DNA of 64,000 nucleotides from Paenibacillus flagellatus (GTDB lineage Bacteria > Bacillota > Bacilli > Paenibacillales > NBRC-103111). A program made the position numbers and the translations under genes. The stretch covers positions 1 to 64,000 of the forward strand of contig NZ_QJVJ01000004.1 in the NCBI RefSeq assembly GCF_003217775.1, in the 5' to 3' direction. Below, piece after piece: positions 17,842-26,854 of this stretch. How positions within the stretch are numbered: the stretch's first letter is position 1; the number at the start of each line of letters is the position of its first letter. Below the pieces are notes generated by a model. That model was not told the DNA's origin. It worked only from the letters and a program-made list of their open reading frames with translations, and did not search any database.

Positions 17842-19620
17842 CTACCCGATTCGGTCCCAAAGCTTGCCCGTGAATTCGAGGTAATTCTCGGGAGAACGCC
17901 CCTTGTGAAGATCGGACGGCGACGCATCGCTCAGCTTCTCGTTCGTCCATTCGTACGGCGGCGTATCGACAAGCGCGGGCCGCTCCGGCCAATCGAACGT
18001 ACGGTCTCCGTCCAGCATCGAGCCGACGAGCTTCGTCATCTCGATCCGGCTTTCCTCCCCGTTCCGCTTGATCCATCGCTCCATGCATTCGGTCGCCTGC
18101 ATCGCGTTGCGCAGCACCTTGAGCCGGATGGACGGAATCGGTCCTTCGATGCCGAACAGCCGGTCTCCGGGGTAGAACATCGTCGTTTTGCCGTTGTCGG
18201 CAGGCGTATGCTCCCAGGCGGGTCCCCAATCGACGTTGTTCCAATAGACGAAGCCGTCCACTCCCCGGGCGACGCAGGAAAGCGGGGTGATCGCCGTCCC
18301 GAGCAGGTTGTCGTCGATCGGCTGCGCTCCCAAGTAAATCCATACCGTACAACCGTTTCGGCGCAAATGCGTCAGCCCTTGCGGGTACCAGGAGAAGATG
18401 CTCCGGTTCACGACCCACAGGGCGATCATCTCGGCGTATTTCTCGTAGTGCAAGCCGTAACACCAGCTCGAATCGGTGCGGAACACGAAGCGGGCGCCGT
18501 CTTTCCGGTTCAGGACGTCCCGGACCATTCCGTAGTAGATGTCGTTGATTTTCTCGTCCCACACGAACCGCGTTTCATCCCCGTCGTACGGGAACAGCTT
18601 GTACCGCTTCTTGTGGTTCAAGAACAGCTCGAACGTCGTCGAAAGCCACCCCCGCTCCGTAAAATGGCGGTGAAACTGCTCGAAGATCGTCCGGAATTCC
18701 GTCTCGTAGCCTTTTAATCCGAAGTTCGCGTAATCCGCGGGCCAGTGAAAATTGTGAGGCAAGTACATGTACGGAATCGGAATCGGACCTCTCTTGCTGC
18801 CCTTGAAAGCCGAGCCGTCGAGATAAGGCCCGAAATGCTCGTCGAACAACGACCAGTCCTTGACGCGAATCGATTTTCCTTTCCCTTCCAGTACGGGGGC
18901 GAAGCTCTCCGGTATTTGCCCCGAATGCTGATAAGGCAAGTTGTGGAAGACGGCCCGGTGCTCGTGCGACATCCGGTAAAACTGTTTTTCGACCTCGAAG
19001 TACGATCCGTCGCGATACCGCTCCTCCCGCCCGTTCAAATAAGCGAATCGAGAGGAAATCGTATCCGCGTAATTGTTCAAATCGGCCGTAATCGTCGATT
19101 CGTTCGGGACGATCGTCGGCAGCGCCCGGAGCGATACGGTATGGCGATCGACTTCGGCGCCCTTGCGTACGATTACGGAGCCGCGGTACTCGCCGGGACC
19201 GATATCGGACGGCACGAACAAGTCGACCCATATGGTTGCAAAAGCCTGATCCGGCACCCCGTTCCGGCCAACAACCTCCGAAAGCCGCCGCTCCTCTTTC
19301 CCTTCCTTCATCCATGGGACCAAAGCGTCGGGGAAATACCGCCCCTTGATCGAATGGTACCATTGGACGAACAGCGTATATTCCTCCGCGGCGATATCCC
19401 CGCCGTCTCCCTGCAGCGGTTCCGCCCGTACGTCGATGTCGTCCGCCTCGCCCGGTTCAGCGCTCACGACGATTTGAAACGACACGTAAGCGTTGCGCGG
19501 CGAAATCAGACGGAGCGGCTCGTCCCCCGCCCGTTGCCGCGGCTCGGCTTCCGCTTCCAGCACGGTGCCGCTTCGCGGACAAATCCGGATCATGTCGTGC
19601 ACAAGCCAACTATGTTTCAT
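17842..19620 (-). CDS. DUF4091 / GH123-like glycoside hydrolase-related protein
   Basis: 592 residues; ATG 19620 follows GGGAGGGG. An N-terminal beta-sandwich (RNAYVSFQIVVSAEP, GPGEYRGSVIV) precedes a barrel-like region with YMYLPHNFHWPADYANFG, FELFLNHKKRYKLFPYDGD, FVFRTDSSWCYG and VDGFVYWNNVDWG. This order resembles DUF4091/GH123-related proteins. No signal peptide, so it is probably cytoplasmic. The substrate is unknown; an amino sugar or plant-glycan fragment is an inference from the family. First gene of a two-gene operon with the 149-residue protein. Confidence 0.65.
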   Translation of the reverse strand: MKHSWLVHDMIRICPRSGTVLEAEAEPRQRAGDEPLRLISPRNAYVSFQIVVSAEPGEADDIDVRAEPLQGDGGDIAAEEYTLFVQWYHSIKGRYFPDALVPWMKEGKEERRLSEVVGRNGVPDQAFATIWVDLFVPSDIGPGEYRGSVIVRKGAEVDRHTVSLRALPTIVPNESTITADLNNYADTISSRFAYLNGREERYRDGSYFEVEKQFYRMSHEHRAVFHNLPYQHSGQIPESFAPVLEGKGKSIRVKDWSLFDEHFGPYLDGSAFKGSKRGPIPIPYMYLPHNFHWPADYANFGLKGYETEFRTIFEQFHRHFTERGWLSTTFELFLNHKKRYKLFPYDGDETRFVWDEKINDIYYGMVRDVLNRKDGARFVFRTDSSWCYGLHYEKYAEMIALWVVNRSIFSWYPQGLTHLRRNGCTVWIYLGAQPIDDNLLGTAITPLSCVARGVDGFVYWNNVDWGPAWEHTPADNGKTTMFYPGDRLFGIEGPIPSIRLKVLRNAMQATECMERWIKRNGEESRIEMTKLVGSMLDGDRTFDWPERPALVDTPPYEWTNEKLSDASPSDLHKGRSPENYLEFTGKLWDRIG

Positions 19621-19736
19621 CGGCGCCCCTCCCCATCACTCGGTTCGAAACCCATTGTAGCAACCCGCTCCGGCCGTCGCCATTAGGGATCTTTGACGTT
19701 TACTTAGGCATTCGGATAGTGATGCGGCCGCATACG

Positions 19737-19772
19737 AAAAAACGCTTCGCGCGCTCGTAAGCGGCAAAGCGT
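19737..19772 (-). terminator. Terminator of the VOC gene
   Basis: On the minus strand GACGCTTTGCCGC pairs with GCGCGCGAAGCG and runs into TTTTTT. It lies about 60 bases past the VOC stop. Confidence 0.6.
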
Positions 19773-19827
19773 CATCGTATCGCCGGGAGGGACGCGGCTC
19801 GTTCCGGGACAAGACGCCCGGACGGCG

Positions 19828-20250
19828 TTACGCGTCTCCGCTGCCCAAGTTCAGCTGCCAATGGATGCCGAACTTGTCCGTCAATTTCGCGTACAGCTTG
19901 CTCCAAAACGTTTCCTGCAGCTCCAGCTCCACCTTCCCGCCGTCGGTCAGCTTCGCGTAGACGGAACGAAGCTCCTCCTCGCTATCGGTGGCAAACACGA
20001 GGCTGATGTTGTTGCCCTCCACGAACGGCATACCCGGGAAGGTGTCCGAGAACATGACGTTGCTGCCGCCGATCGAAAGCCGGGCGTGCATGACCAACGG
20101 CTTCGCCTCCTCCGGCAGCGGGAAGTTCGGATTGGGCGGCGTGTCGCCGAACGTCATGATGTTCGGCTGCTCCGTTCCGAATACTTGCGCGTAATACAGG
20201 ACGGCTTCGCGGCAATTTCCGTTGAAGTTGATATAAACGCCCACCGACAT
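19828..20250 (-). CDS. PhnB-like VOC family protein (glyoxalase fold)
   Basis: 140 residues. AGGAG lies 9 bases before ATG 20250; the in-frame TTG at 20256 is too close. The PhnB/3-demethylubiquinone-methyltransferase-like pattern is clear: VGVYINFNGNCREAVLYYAQVFG, ARLSIGGSNVMFSDTFPG, FWSKLYAKLTDKFGIHWQLNL. The function of such proteins is mostly unknown (metal-dependent chemistry or small-molecule binding). It is divergent from the MerR regulator. Confidence 0.85.
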   Translation of the reverse strand: MSVGVYINFNGNCREAVLYYAQVFGTEQPNIMTFGDTPPNPNFPLPEEAKPLVMHARLSIGGSNVMFSDTFPGMPFVEGNNISLVFATDSEEELRSVYAKLTDGGKVELELQETFWSKLYAKLTDKFGIHWQLNLGSGDA

Positions 20251-20365
20251 GTTCAACAGCTCCTTTGTCCATCACTATTTTGGGGATAATCGATCTTGTT
20301 CGCTTCAAGTGTAGCATGTCGGTATGTCATAATCAAAATCGTGGAGAATCCGTTCGGATTCAAGC

Positions 20366-20396
20366 TTGAAGATGACGCCGCGTCATGCTTTATAGT
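20366..20396 (+). promoter_or_regulatory. MerR-type promoter/operator with 19-bp spacer
   Basis: TTGAAG (20366-20371) and TATAGT (20391-20396) are separated by 19 bases. The spacer holds a perfect 7-bp inverted repeat around one base, ATGACGCCGCGTCAT (20372-20386). This is the architecture MerR-family regulators activate by DNA untwisting; the next gene is a MerR protein, so autoregulation is likely. Confidence 0.8.
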
Positions 20397-20437
20397 AGAG
20401 GAACGGGACGAGTGCCCAGGCGCAAAGGGGATGAAGG

Positions 20438-20941
20438 ATGAAACGAACATGGAAAGTCGGGGAGCTGGCCCGGATGGCGGGGCTTACGATCCGAACGCTG
20501 CGCTATTACGATCAGATCGGCTTGTACTCGCCGTCCGGTCATTCCGCCTCCGGCCACAGGCTATATACGGAATCCGACGTCGAGCGGCTGCACCGCATAT
20601 TGTCGCTGAAGGAGCTCGGCTTGTCGCTGGACGAAATCCGCGACGTCATGACCGGCGATCGGGTCGGCCTGTCCGATCTGATCGCGATGCAGATCGACCG
20701 GCTGAAGGAGCAGATCCGCAGACAGCAGAAGCTGCTCCGGGAATTGGAGCGTGCCTCGAGCCTGATGCGGAGCAGCCGGTCGCTGACCGCCGAGGACTTG
20801 ACGAGCTTATTGGGGGCGATGCGGATGAACCACGAGCGGTTTATCGCCGAGCGTCGGACGAGCTGGGAACGGCATCTCGACCGTCTCGGCGATTATCTCG
20901 ACGAGGATCATCCCGACGATCCGTCTCGCGGCGAGGATTAG
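20438..20941 (+). CDS. MerR family transcriptional regulator
   Basis: 167 residues; AAAGGGG at 20424-20430 is 7 bases before ATG 20438. Winged HTH KVGELARMAGLTIRTLRYYDQIGL with the wing ASGHRLYTESDVERL, then a coiled-coil dimerisation helix (about residues 75-110) and a short charged C-terminal region. There is no cysteine metal site, and it is shorter than drug-binding BmrR types, so the effector is unknown; it resembles TipA-N/SkgA-like small regulators. The DinB gene converges immediately downstream. Confidence 0.88.
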   Translation: MKRTWKVGELARMAGLTIRTLRYYDQIGLYSPSGHSASGHRLYTESDVERLHRILSLKELGLSLDEIRDVMTGDRVGLSDLIAMQIDRLKEQIRRQQKLLRELERASSLMRSSRSLTAEDLTSLLGAMRMNHERFIAERRTSWERHLDRLGDYLDEDHPDDPSRGED

Positions 20942-20959
20942 CCTGCGGAAGCCGGCCGA

Positions 20960-21439
20960 TTACCCTTCCCGGGTCGCCGATCCGATCGTACGCTCATACG
21001 TGATGTAATCTACATTGACCGGCTCAAGCGACTGTTGGCGCAGCGCGCGGTTGATCTGCCCGCGATGGTACTGTCCGTGAAGCGCCACTTGCAGCAGGAT
21101 GTCGCGGACCGACGTCCGGAACGGGACACCGCTCATATTGCGGTACGTGACGATTTCGTCCAGACGCTGCTCGGTCAGGCGGGCTACATAGGCATCGTAG
21201 CCGTCGGCGTTATTGCGGGCAAGCTTCTTCAGCTCGGTCAAATCCGCCTCATCCGCCCAGAGGACGAAGCCGGAGCTGTCGTTCCCTTCCAACCGGGTCA
21301 GCCAAACCCGTTCGGCGATCAGAACGTGGCGAAACAGCTTCGCGTTTTCCGAATCGGCCGGGCTCTGCCGGTCGAGCGCGGTCAAAATGGTTTCGTCGGC
21401 CCATCGCATATGGCCGAACAGGCGGCGAATCGTTTCCAT
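20960..21439 (-). CDS. DinB family protein
   Basis: 159 residues from ATG 21439 (after CGGAGTGG); the frame stays open upstream through a hairpin and is not expected to be coding there. A four-helix bundle with the metal-binding histidines of the DinB/YfiT fold: LFRHVLIAERVWL and LHGQYHRGQINRAL (HxxxH). Members include thiol-transferases using bacillithiol or mycothiol; the substrate is unknown here. Convergent with merR. Confidence 0.85.
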   Translation of the reverse strand: METIRRLFGHMRWADETILTALDRQSPADSENAKLFRHVLIAERVWLTRLEGNDSSGFVLWADEADLTELKKLARNNADGYDAYVARLTEQRLDEIVTYRNMSGVPFRTSVRDILLQVALHGQYHRGQINRALRQQSLEPVNVDYITYERTIGSATREG

Positions 21440-21480
21440 CGCTACCACTCCGTTTCCTGTTTGTTCTGCGAATATCCGTT

Positions 21481-21535
21481 CCAAAACGGCGGATTTCGAA
21501 CAGCGCGGATTGCCGTCCCTCTTCCGCCGTTTTGG
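21481..21535. repeat. 13-bp inverted repeat upstream of the DinB gene
   Basis: CCAAAACGGCGGA (21481-21493) and TCCGCCGTTTTGG (21523-21535) are perfectly complementary around a 29-base loop. It falls in the minus-strand leader of the DinB gene and may form an RNA hairpin or protein site. A 62-codon minus frame crossing it (21442-21630) does not look coding. Confidence 0.6.
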
Positions 21536-21657
21536 ATATGATCCCATATTCGGAGCGTGTACGCAAGACGTCGGTCGCGAATCGTCTCGATTTCCCGGAT
21601 CTTGTCCTCGATATCGCCGCCCTCACGCATGTCGGTCGTCCGTCCTAATGAACGACG

Positions 21658-23901
21658 TCAGTACGGAACCGAAACTCCCGTATACCTCACGATGCAGCCG
21701 TAACGTTCGCCCGACGCGACGCAGAGGCAATCCGCTTCACGATCGTACGCCAGCCGGGAAATGTAATGAATGCTCGCCCATTCCGTCTCTGCGTCGCGCA
21801 GCTCGATATTGTCCTTGACGACTCGCGGCCGTCCCAGATCGACGAAGCCGCCATCGCGGGAGAAATGGAACAGATGGCCGGCATCGTCTTCGCCGCCGTA
21901 CACGCCCAGCACGTCGTCGTCACCGCGCTTGACGAAGCTCCGCAGCATTCCGGTGGAATGCAGCCGGCCGTACGCGGTCGCCTTGACGAGATCGGGCGTC
22001 AGCGCGAACAGCATGCCGTCCGACGTTCCCGCTACGACGGTCCCGTCCTGCAGAACGGCCCCACCGGTTACGGTTGCCTTGAACGCTCTCCCCCGGATGG
22101 AAGGAGCGTGGACCGTAAGCTTCGCGGATCGCATTGCGGCCATATCGTACACGAGCAGCTCGTCGTCCCGGGCGGACAGCAGCACGCGGCCGTCGTCCAG
22201 CTTCACCAATTCCGCCTCGGCCGATTCCAGACGAATATCCGGCAGCTTGCGCAGGAGGCCTCGTGCGGTGTCGCATACGTAAACGCTTCCGTTGCCGTCG
22301 CTCGCGAGCAGCCCGCTTCCGCCCAGCGATACGTGCAGTCTCGCAAGCCCGCTCCCGGCGGGAATCGCCGTGCGGATGCCGTCCGCACCCGAAGCGGGGT
22401 CGACGAGCAGGACGGCTCCGTCGGCCGCGAGCACGGCGATCGTGCCGTCGCCGACGTCCGCGCACGATACCGGCCCCGACGGCTCGTAGACGACCGAGAG
22501 GGTGCGCGGCCGTTCCTCGGCATAGTCGGACACGATCCAATACGTACGGTCTTGGCCGGCGACGGCGCAGACGAAGCCATTCGCCGCGCGGACGTAGCGG
22601 ACCGCCGTATCTTTCCAATCCATATGGCGGTGAAGCGGCAGCGTACGCGTCGTCTTCGCGCGGATGTGCATGTAAGCCGCGCCGCCGACACCGTTCCAGT
22701 CCGGCTCGTTGTACGGCTTGAGCGGTGCGGGCGGCGCTTCCGGGCCCGGCGGCTGCAGCTTCTTCACGTCGACGGCCAGCACGTAAGGGGAAAACTCGCC
22801 GCAGACGTCGACCATGTGCAGCCAGCCGTCGTCGTCGAATATCATTTCGCATATGTACTGCGAATCTTTCCCTTGCGGCGAGACGATTCCGAGATTTTCC
22901 GGCTCGCCTCCGTTCAGAATATCCCACCGCACAAGCCGGATCGGACAATAATCGTCGTACGTCTTTAATCCGTAATACAGCACGAAGTTGTCGTCCGCCG
23001 CCAGTCCCCCGATTCCGTACGGATTGACCGGCACATGATCGCGGAGATGGATGGGGCCGTGCCTCGTTATTTCCAACGTTTCCGGATGCAGCTCGATCAT
23101 CTCCCCGTCCAAATTGTCGACCATAAACAGCGTGCCCTGCGGGGAGCGAAGGGCGAAAATGAACTGTCTCCGATGCTTCGTCCCGTGCGGCGACGCGAAG
23201 CTCGCCTTCAAATCGTCGATCTCGTCCCGCTCGGGATCGTACCGCCATAGTCCGCCCGTGTAGGAGCTGCCGTAAAGGCGTCCCCTGTCGTCCTTCACAA
23301 GCCGGCATGAGGAAAATTCGGACACCTTGCCGTAATCCTTCACTTCGTTTGTCTCCAGATCGAGACGATAGAAATGTCCTCTCATATAACCGAGAAAATA
23401 ATAATAGCGCGGGTCGTTCCCCAGCAAGCCGCCGTAAATGCTTTCCCTCGGAACGGGAATCCCCCTTACTTGAACGTCGTTCGTGTCGGGGTCGACGATC
23501 ATCAGGATGGAGCCGGGGTAGCCTTCCCAGAAGTCCTCGTAATGCTGCTCGAACATCCACTGCTTATGTCCGGGAGCGGGAGCCGTGTTGTGCGTCGCCA
23601 TGATGAGCCGGCCGTCCGGCAAAAAGTCGATGCTCGTATGAATTTTGCTCGGCGGCATTTGCCGCGGATGAACGATCCAAACGTCGGCCACGTCGAAGAG
23701 GAGGCGCAGCCCGCCCGTTTTCGGATCGTACTCGTACAGCAGCGCCGTCAGCGGCTTTTCGTTTTCGCCGCATACGCTGATGAAGAAACGGCCGTCGGGC
23801 GACCGCACGAAGTCCCACACCGCATTGTGTCCCGCCGCGTTAGGCAGTTGGGTGAAGCGGGTATGCCGTTCCGGTATGCCCGCCTGCAAATTAGGTATCA
23901 T
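21658..23901 (-). CDS. Large beta-propeller protein
   Basis: 747 residues from ATG 23901, preceded by AAAGGGG. No signal peptide. Repeated blade-like strands occur through the whole length (SPDGRFFISVCG, FLPDGRLIMATHNT, DDRGRLYGSSYTGGLWRYDPE, SLGGSGLLASDGNGSVYVCD, DDGRVLLSARDDELLVYD), consistent with one or two seven-bladed propellers of the SMP-30/PQQ-like or lactonase type. An internal Pro-rich linker (PPGPEAPPAPLKPYNEP, about residue 395) may separate two propellers. Enzymatic role unknown; location next to the sugar block suggests carbohydrate metabolism. Confidence 0.72.
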   Translation of the reverse strand: MIPNLQAGIPERHTRFTQLPNAAGHNAVWDFVRSPDGRFFISVCGENEKPLTALLYEYDPKTGGLRLLFDVADVWIVHPRQMPPSKIHTSIDFLPDGRLIMATHNTAPAPGHKQWMFEQHYEDFWEGYPGSILMIVDPDTNDVQVRGIPVPRESIYGGLLGNDPRYYYFLGYMRGHFYRLDLETNEVKDYGKVSEFSSCRLVKDDRGRLYGSSYTGGLWRYDPERDEIDDLKASFASPHGTKHRRQFIFALRSPQGTLFMVDNLDGEMIELHPETLEITRHGPIHLRDHVPVNPYGIGGLAADDNFVLYYGLKTYDDYCPIRLVRWDILNGGEPENLGIVSPQGKDSQYICEMIFDDDGWLHMVDVCGEFSPYVLAVDVKKLQPPGPEAPPAPLKPYNEPDWNGVGGAAYMHIRAKTTRTLPLHRHMDWKDTAVRYVRAANGFVCAVAGQDRTYWIVSDYAEERPRTLSVVYEPSGPVSCADVGDGTIAVLAADGAVLLVDPASGADGIRTAIPAGSGLARLHVSLGGSGLLASDGNGSVYVCDTARGLLRKLPDIRLESAEAELVKLDDGRVLLSARDDELLVYDMAAMRSAKLTVHAPSIRGRAFKATVTGGAVLQDGTVVAGTSDGMLFALTPDLVKATAYGRLHSTGMLRSFVKRGDDDVLGVYGGEDDAGHLFHFSRDGGFVDLGRPRVVKDNIELRDAETEWASIHYISRLAYDREADCLCVASGERYGCIVRYTGVSVPY

Positions 23902-24036
23902 GTCCGTTCCCCTTTCGCATCGTATCGAAGGCTTGCGCTCTCCTCTCCGCATCGAACCGTTCGAGAGCGTGATGCTAAGATGAGTCTAGCTTTGCGTACG
24001 AGGATCGTCAATCCTTTTTTCTCCATATGTAAGTTA

Positions 24037-24054
24037 TATTCACGTATATGAATA
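24037..24054. promoter_or_regulatory. Inverted repeat in a divergent promoter region
   Basis: TATTCA-cgtata-TGAATA (24037-24054) lies in A/T-rich sequence between the divergent propeller gene and the small gene at 24157. Possible operator. Confidence 0.4.
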
Positions 24055-24156
24055 AATGCCAAAAATACGTCATTTCCGACATAATCGGACAGCCCGTACG
24101 CGTACGATACGAAAGGGAACGATTGAACCCGACACGGACAACGGAGGGGAACCCGC

Positions 24157-24426
24157 TTGAACATGGCTCCGATTCGAAAACGCAACATGGTCGTCGTCGT
24201 CGTCACGCTCGCCGAATTGAAGCGGTCGTTCCTGATCGACCTGATCGGCGGCACCGTCTGCTACGTCTTGCTTCGGCGCGCGCTCCATCACGAATCGATC
24301 GCCGTGCTGGGCAGTATGGCCGGTCCCCTCGCGATCAAGATGGCGCTACGGCTGTCCAAGCGGGCTCCCGGCCGCAAAGCCCCCGTATTCGTCGGCTCCG
24401 CCCGCAAGGAATCGGGTTTATCCTAA
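24157..24426 (+). CDS. Small conserved hypothetical protein
   Basis: 89 residues. GGAGGGG (24143-24149) lies 7 bases before TTG 24157; the ATG at 24163 is 13 away, so TTG is preferred. Basic N-terminus, VVVVVTLAELKRSFLIDLIGG, and a possible amphipathic or membrane-associated helix near AVLGSMAGPLAIKMALRL. No family recognised. Confidence 0.55.
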   Translation: MNMAPIRKRNMVVVVVTLAELKRSFLIDLIGGTVCYVLLRRALHHESIAVLGSMAGPLAIKMALRLSKRAPGRKAPVFVGSARKESGLS

Positions 24427-24451
24427 CCCTCTTATTCGCGAGCGAACAAAA

Positions 24452-24479
24452 GAAAAACGGCCTCCGGAAAGGGAGACCG
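24452..24479 (-). terminator. Terminator of the zur-like gene
   Basis: On the minus strand CGGTCTCC pairs with GGAGGCCG (one G-U), followed by TTTTTCTTTT. Confidence 0.7.
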
Positions 24480-24514
24480 CGCTTATGGGAAACGGATGAC
24501 CGTATATTGACGTT

Positions 24515-24958
24515 TTACGAAGGCGAGCTCTGCTCGGCTTGGCATTCCTCGCAAACCCCGTACACCTCGAAACGATGATTGACGATTTTGAACGACGAGG
24601 GCAGCCCGAGCGAGTGCTCCATCGGGCAATAGTCGAACGTCAGCGTCTTCTCGCAGTTGACGCAGATGAGATGGTGATGATGATGGTCCAGACAGCTTCC
24701 CTTGAACTTCAGCCCGCCGTCCATGAAATAAAACTGCTCGAGCGCCCCCATCTCGCTTAACAGACGCAAATTGCGGTACACGGTATCGAAGCTGACGCCG
24801 GGGTACTCGACGGTCATTTGCTCGTAGACGTCTTTGGGGGACAAGTACCCTTCGCTCTTCGCGAAAATGTCGGCCAACGTCCGGCGCTGCTCCGTAATTC
24901 TCCAGCCGTTGCTGGCCATAATATCGATCATTTGCTTAACGCGGTTATGGTCCGTCAT
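24515..24958 (-). CDS. zur: Fur-family regulator, Zur-like
   Basis: 147 residues from ATG 24958 (AAAGGA ten bases upstream). The winged helix includes YPGVSFDTVYRNLRLLSEMGALEQ; the metal-site region is CLDHHHHHLICVNCEKT, with two structural CxxC pairs (CVNC, CEEC) and FEVYGVCEEC at the end. The SFDTVYRNL/HHHHH/CPM pattern is closer to Bacillus Zur than to Fur or PerR, so zinc-responsive repression is likely. Encoded after the SulP transporter with 150 bases between; whether they are co-transcribed is unclear. Confidence 0.8.
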   Translation of the reverse strand: MTDHNRVKQMIDIMASNGWRITEQRRTLADIFAKSEGYLSPKDVYEQMTVEYPGVSFDTVYRNLRLLSEMGALEQFYFMDGGLKFKGSCLDHHHHHLICVNCEKTLTFDYCPMEHSLGLPSSFKIVNHRFEVYGVCEECQAEQSSPS

Positions 24959-25109
24959 GTCGGCATAGTCCTTTCGCTTGTCGCTTTCCCTCATAGTGCC
25001 TCAAATGAAGTCCGGCTGTCAAGACGACCGCGCGGGACAGGGCGCTCCGCCCGGGCAACCTTACGCCCCCCTTCGCTGTGAGGATGGGCCGAGCCCCCGT
25101 CTACGTCCA

Positions 25110-26561
25110 TCAATGCCCGCCTGTCGGGGCGAGTCCGATCCGCTCGACCAGCTTCCGGCTTTCCTCGTTCAATCCGATCAGGTCGATGCGTTTTCGAGCT
25201 TGTCCGTATTTCGCGGCTACTTTGGCGATCGCCTTGACAGCGGATTGATCCCGGACGTGGGAGCCGGAAAAATCGATCCGTACCGTGTCGGGATCGTTCG
25301 CGACGTCGAACCGTTCGACGAATTGGTGGACGGTTCCGAAAAACAGCTGTCCGCTGATCGCGTACATTTTGACCCCTTCCGCCGAAACGGAGCTTTCCGC
25401 GCGAATCGAGGCCATGTTCCAGGCGAAAATAATCGCACTCAGGACGACGCCGGCGATAACGCCTTTCGACAAATCGTGCGTAGCGACGACGATCGCGACG
25501 GTTACGATCATGACGAACGCGTCGCCGCGCGGAATGCGCTTCAGGTCGCGAAGCGAGCCCCAATCGAACGTCCCGATCGAAACCATGAACATGACGCCGA
25601 CGAGCGCGGCCATCGGAATACGCTTCACGACGTCGCCCAGAACAAGAATGAGAAACAGCAAAAACGCGCCGGCCACGAACGTCGACAGCCGCGTGCGTCC
25701 CCCCGACTTCACGTTGATGACCGATTGCCCGATCATCGCGCAGCCGGCCATGCCGCCGAAGAAGCCCGTGACGACGTTGGCGATGCCCTGCCCCTTCACC
25801 TCTTTGTTTTTATCGCTCCCGGTGTCGGTCATTTCATCGACGATCGTCGCCGTCAAGAGCGACTCCATAATGCCGACGAGCGCCAGCGAGAACGAGTACG
25901 GCAGCACGATCCAAAGCGTCTCCAGCGTAAACGGCACTTGCGGCAAATGAAAGACCGGCAGCGAGCTGGAAATTCGGCCCATATCGCCTACCGTCTTGAC
26001 GTCGAAGCCGAAGCCGATCGCGACGGCGGACACGATCAGAATGGCGGCCAGCGCCGACGGGAACGCCTTCGTGAAGCGCGGCAGTACGTAAATGATCGCC
26101 AGCGTCAATGCGACCAAGCCGTACATCGGCCAGCCTTCTCCGACAAAGTGCGGCAGCTGCGCCATAAAGATGAGGATGGCCAGCGCGTTCACGAAGCCCG
26201 TCATGACCGAATGCGGCACGAACGTAATCAGCCTCCCGATCCGCATGACGCCCATCAGCACCTGCAGAACGCCCGTGACGACGGTCGCGGCGAATAAATA
26301 TTCGACGCCGTGCTGCCGGACGAGCGTAACCATGACGAGAGCCATCGCCCCCGTCGCCGCCGAAATCATCGCGGGCCTTCCGCCGAAAAACGAAATCAGA
26401 ATGGCGATGCAGACCGATGCGTACAGCCCGACCATCGGATCGACGCCGGCGATAATCGAGAAGGCGATCGCTTCCGGGATCAAAGCCAACGCTACCGTCA
26501 TCCCGGATAGGATGTCGGCTCTTGCGCCCGAACCCGATACCTTCCATGTTGCTCCTATCAA
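25110..26561 (-). CDS. SulP family inorganic anion transporter with STAS domain
   Basis: 483 residues from TTG 26561, chosen because GGGAGGAG precedes it by 8 bases and a TATAAT (26641-26646, minus) overlaps the upstream ATG at 26636, which has no ribosome site. The SulP core has [57 protein letters not shown] and about 11-12 membrane helices. The C-terminal STAS domain contains [18 protein letters not shown]. It probably moves sulfate, bicarbonate or another anion with protons or sodium; the substrate cannot be read from the sequence. Confidence 0.88.
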   Translation of the reverse strand: MIGATWKVSGSGARADILSGMTVALALIPEAIAFSIIAGVDPMVGLYASVCIAILISFFGGRPAMISAATGAMALVMVTLVRQHGVEYLFAATVVTGVLQVLMGVMRIGRLITFVPHSVMTGFVNALAILIFMAQLPHFVGEGWPMYGLVALTLAIIYVLPRFTKAFPSALAAILIVSAVAIGFGFDVKTVGDMGRISSSLPVFHLPQVPFTLETLWIVLPYSFSLALVGIMESLLTATIVDEMTDTGSDKNKEVKGQGIANVVTGFFGGMAGCAMIGQSVINVKSGGRTRLSTFVAGAFLLFLILVLGDVVKRIPMAALVGVMFMVSIGTFDWGSLRDLKRIPRGDAFVMIVTVAIVVATHDLSKGVIAGVVLSAIIFAWNMASIRAESSVSAEGVKMYAISGQLFFGTVHQFVERFDVANDPDTVRIDFSGSHVRDQSAVKAIAKVAAKYGQARKRIDLIGLNEESRKLVERIGLAPTGGH

Positions 26562-26796
26562 AACCGAAACTCCTCCCAGCACTCCAAATTGGTGACTTTC
26601 CACTTTCAGAAAAGTCGGGGCCGATATTCGCAGCATGCATTATACACGAAAACCGGCAGCGTCGCCGATTCGGAAAACGGCCGTGGAAACGGTTAAAAGC
26701 CCAAAATGCTCGTCATTTCTTGCCGTATCGCAGTCATTCGTCCGGACTTCCGGAATGATCGGACCGCTTTTGCAAAGTTCAACTTACTGCAACGTT

Positions 26797-26824
26797 AAAA
26801 AACCGCAACGCGAACGTTGCGGTT
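26797..26824 (-). terminator. Terminator of the DUF4184 gene
   Basis: AACCGCAACG (26801-26810) pairs with CGTTGCGGTT (26815-26824); in minus sense it is followed by TTTTTT. Confidence 0.8.
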
Positions 26825-26854
26825 GAACGAAGTGCCTCCCAAAGCCGAAAAACG

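Noticed and set aside
21442-21630. 62-codon minus frame upstream of the DinB gene
   Set aside because: It crosses the 13-bp inverted repeat, lacks a ribosome site and shows no domain.
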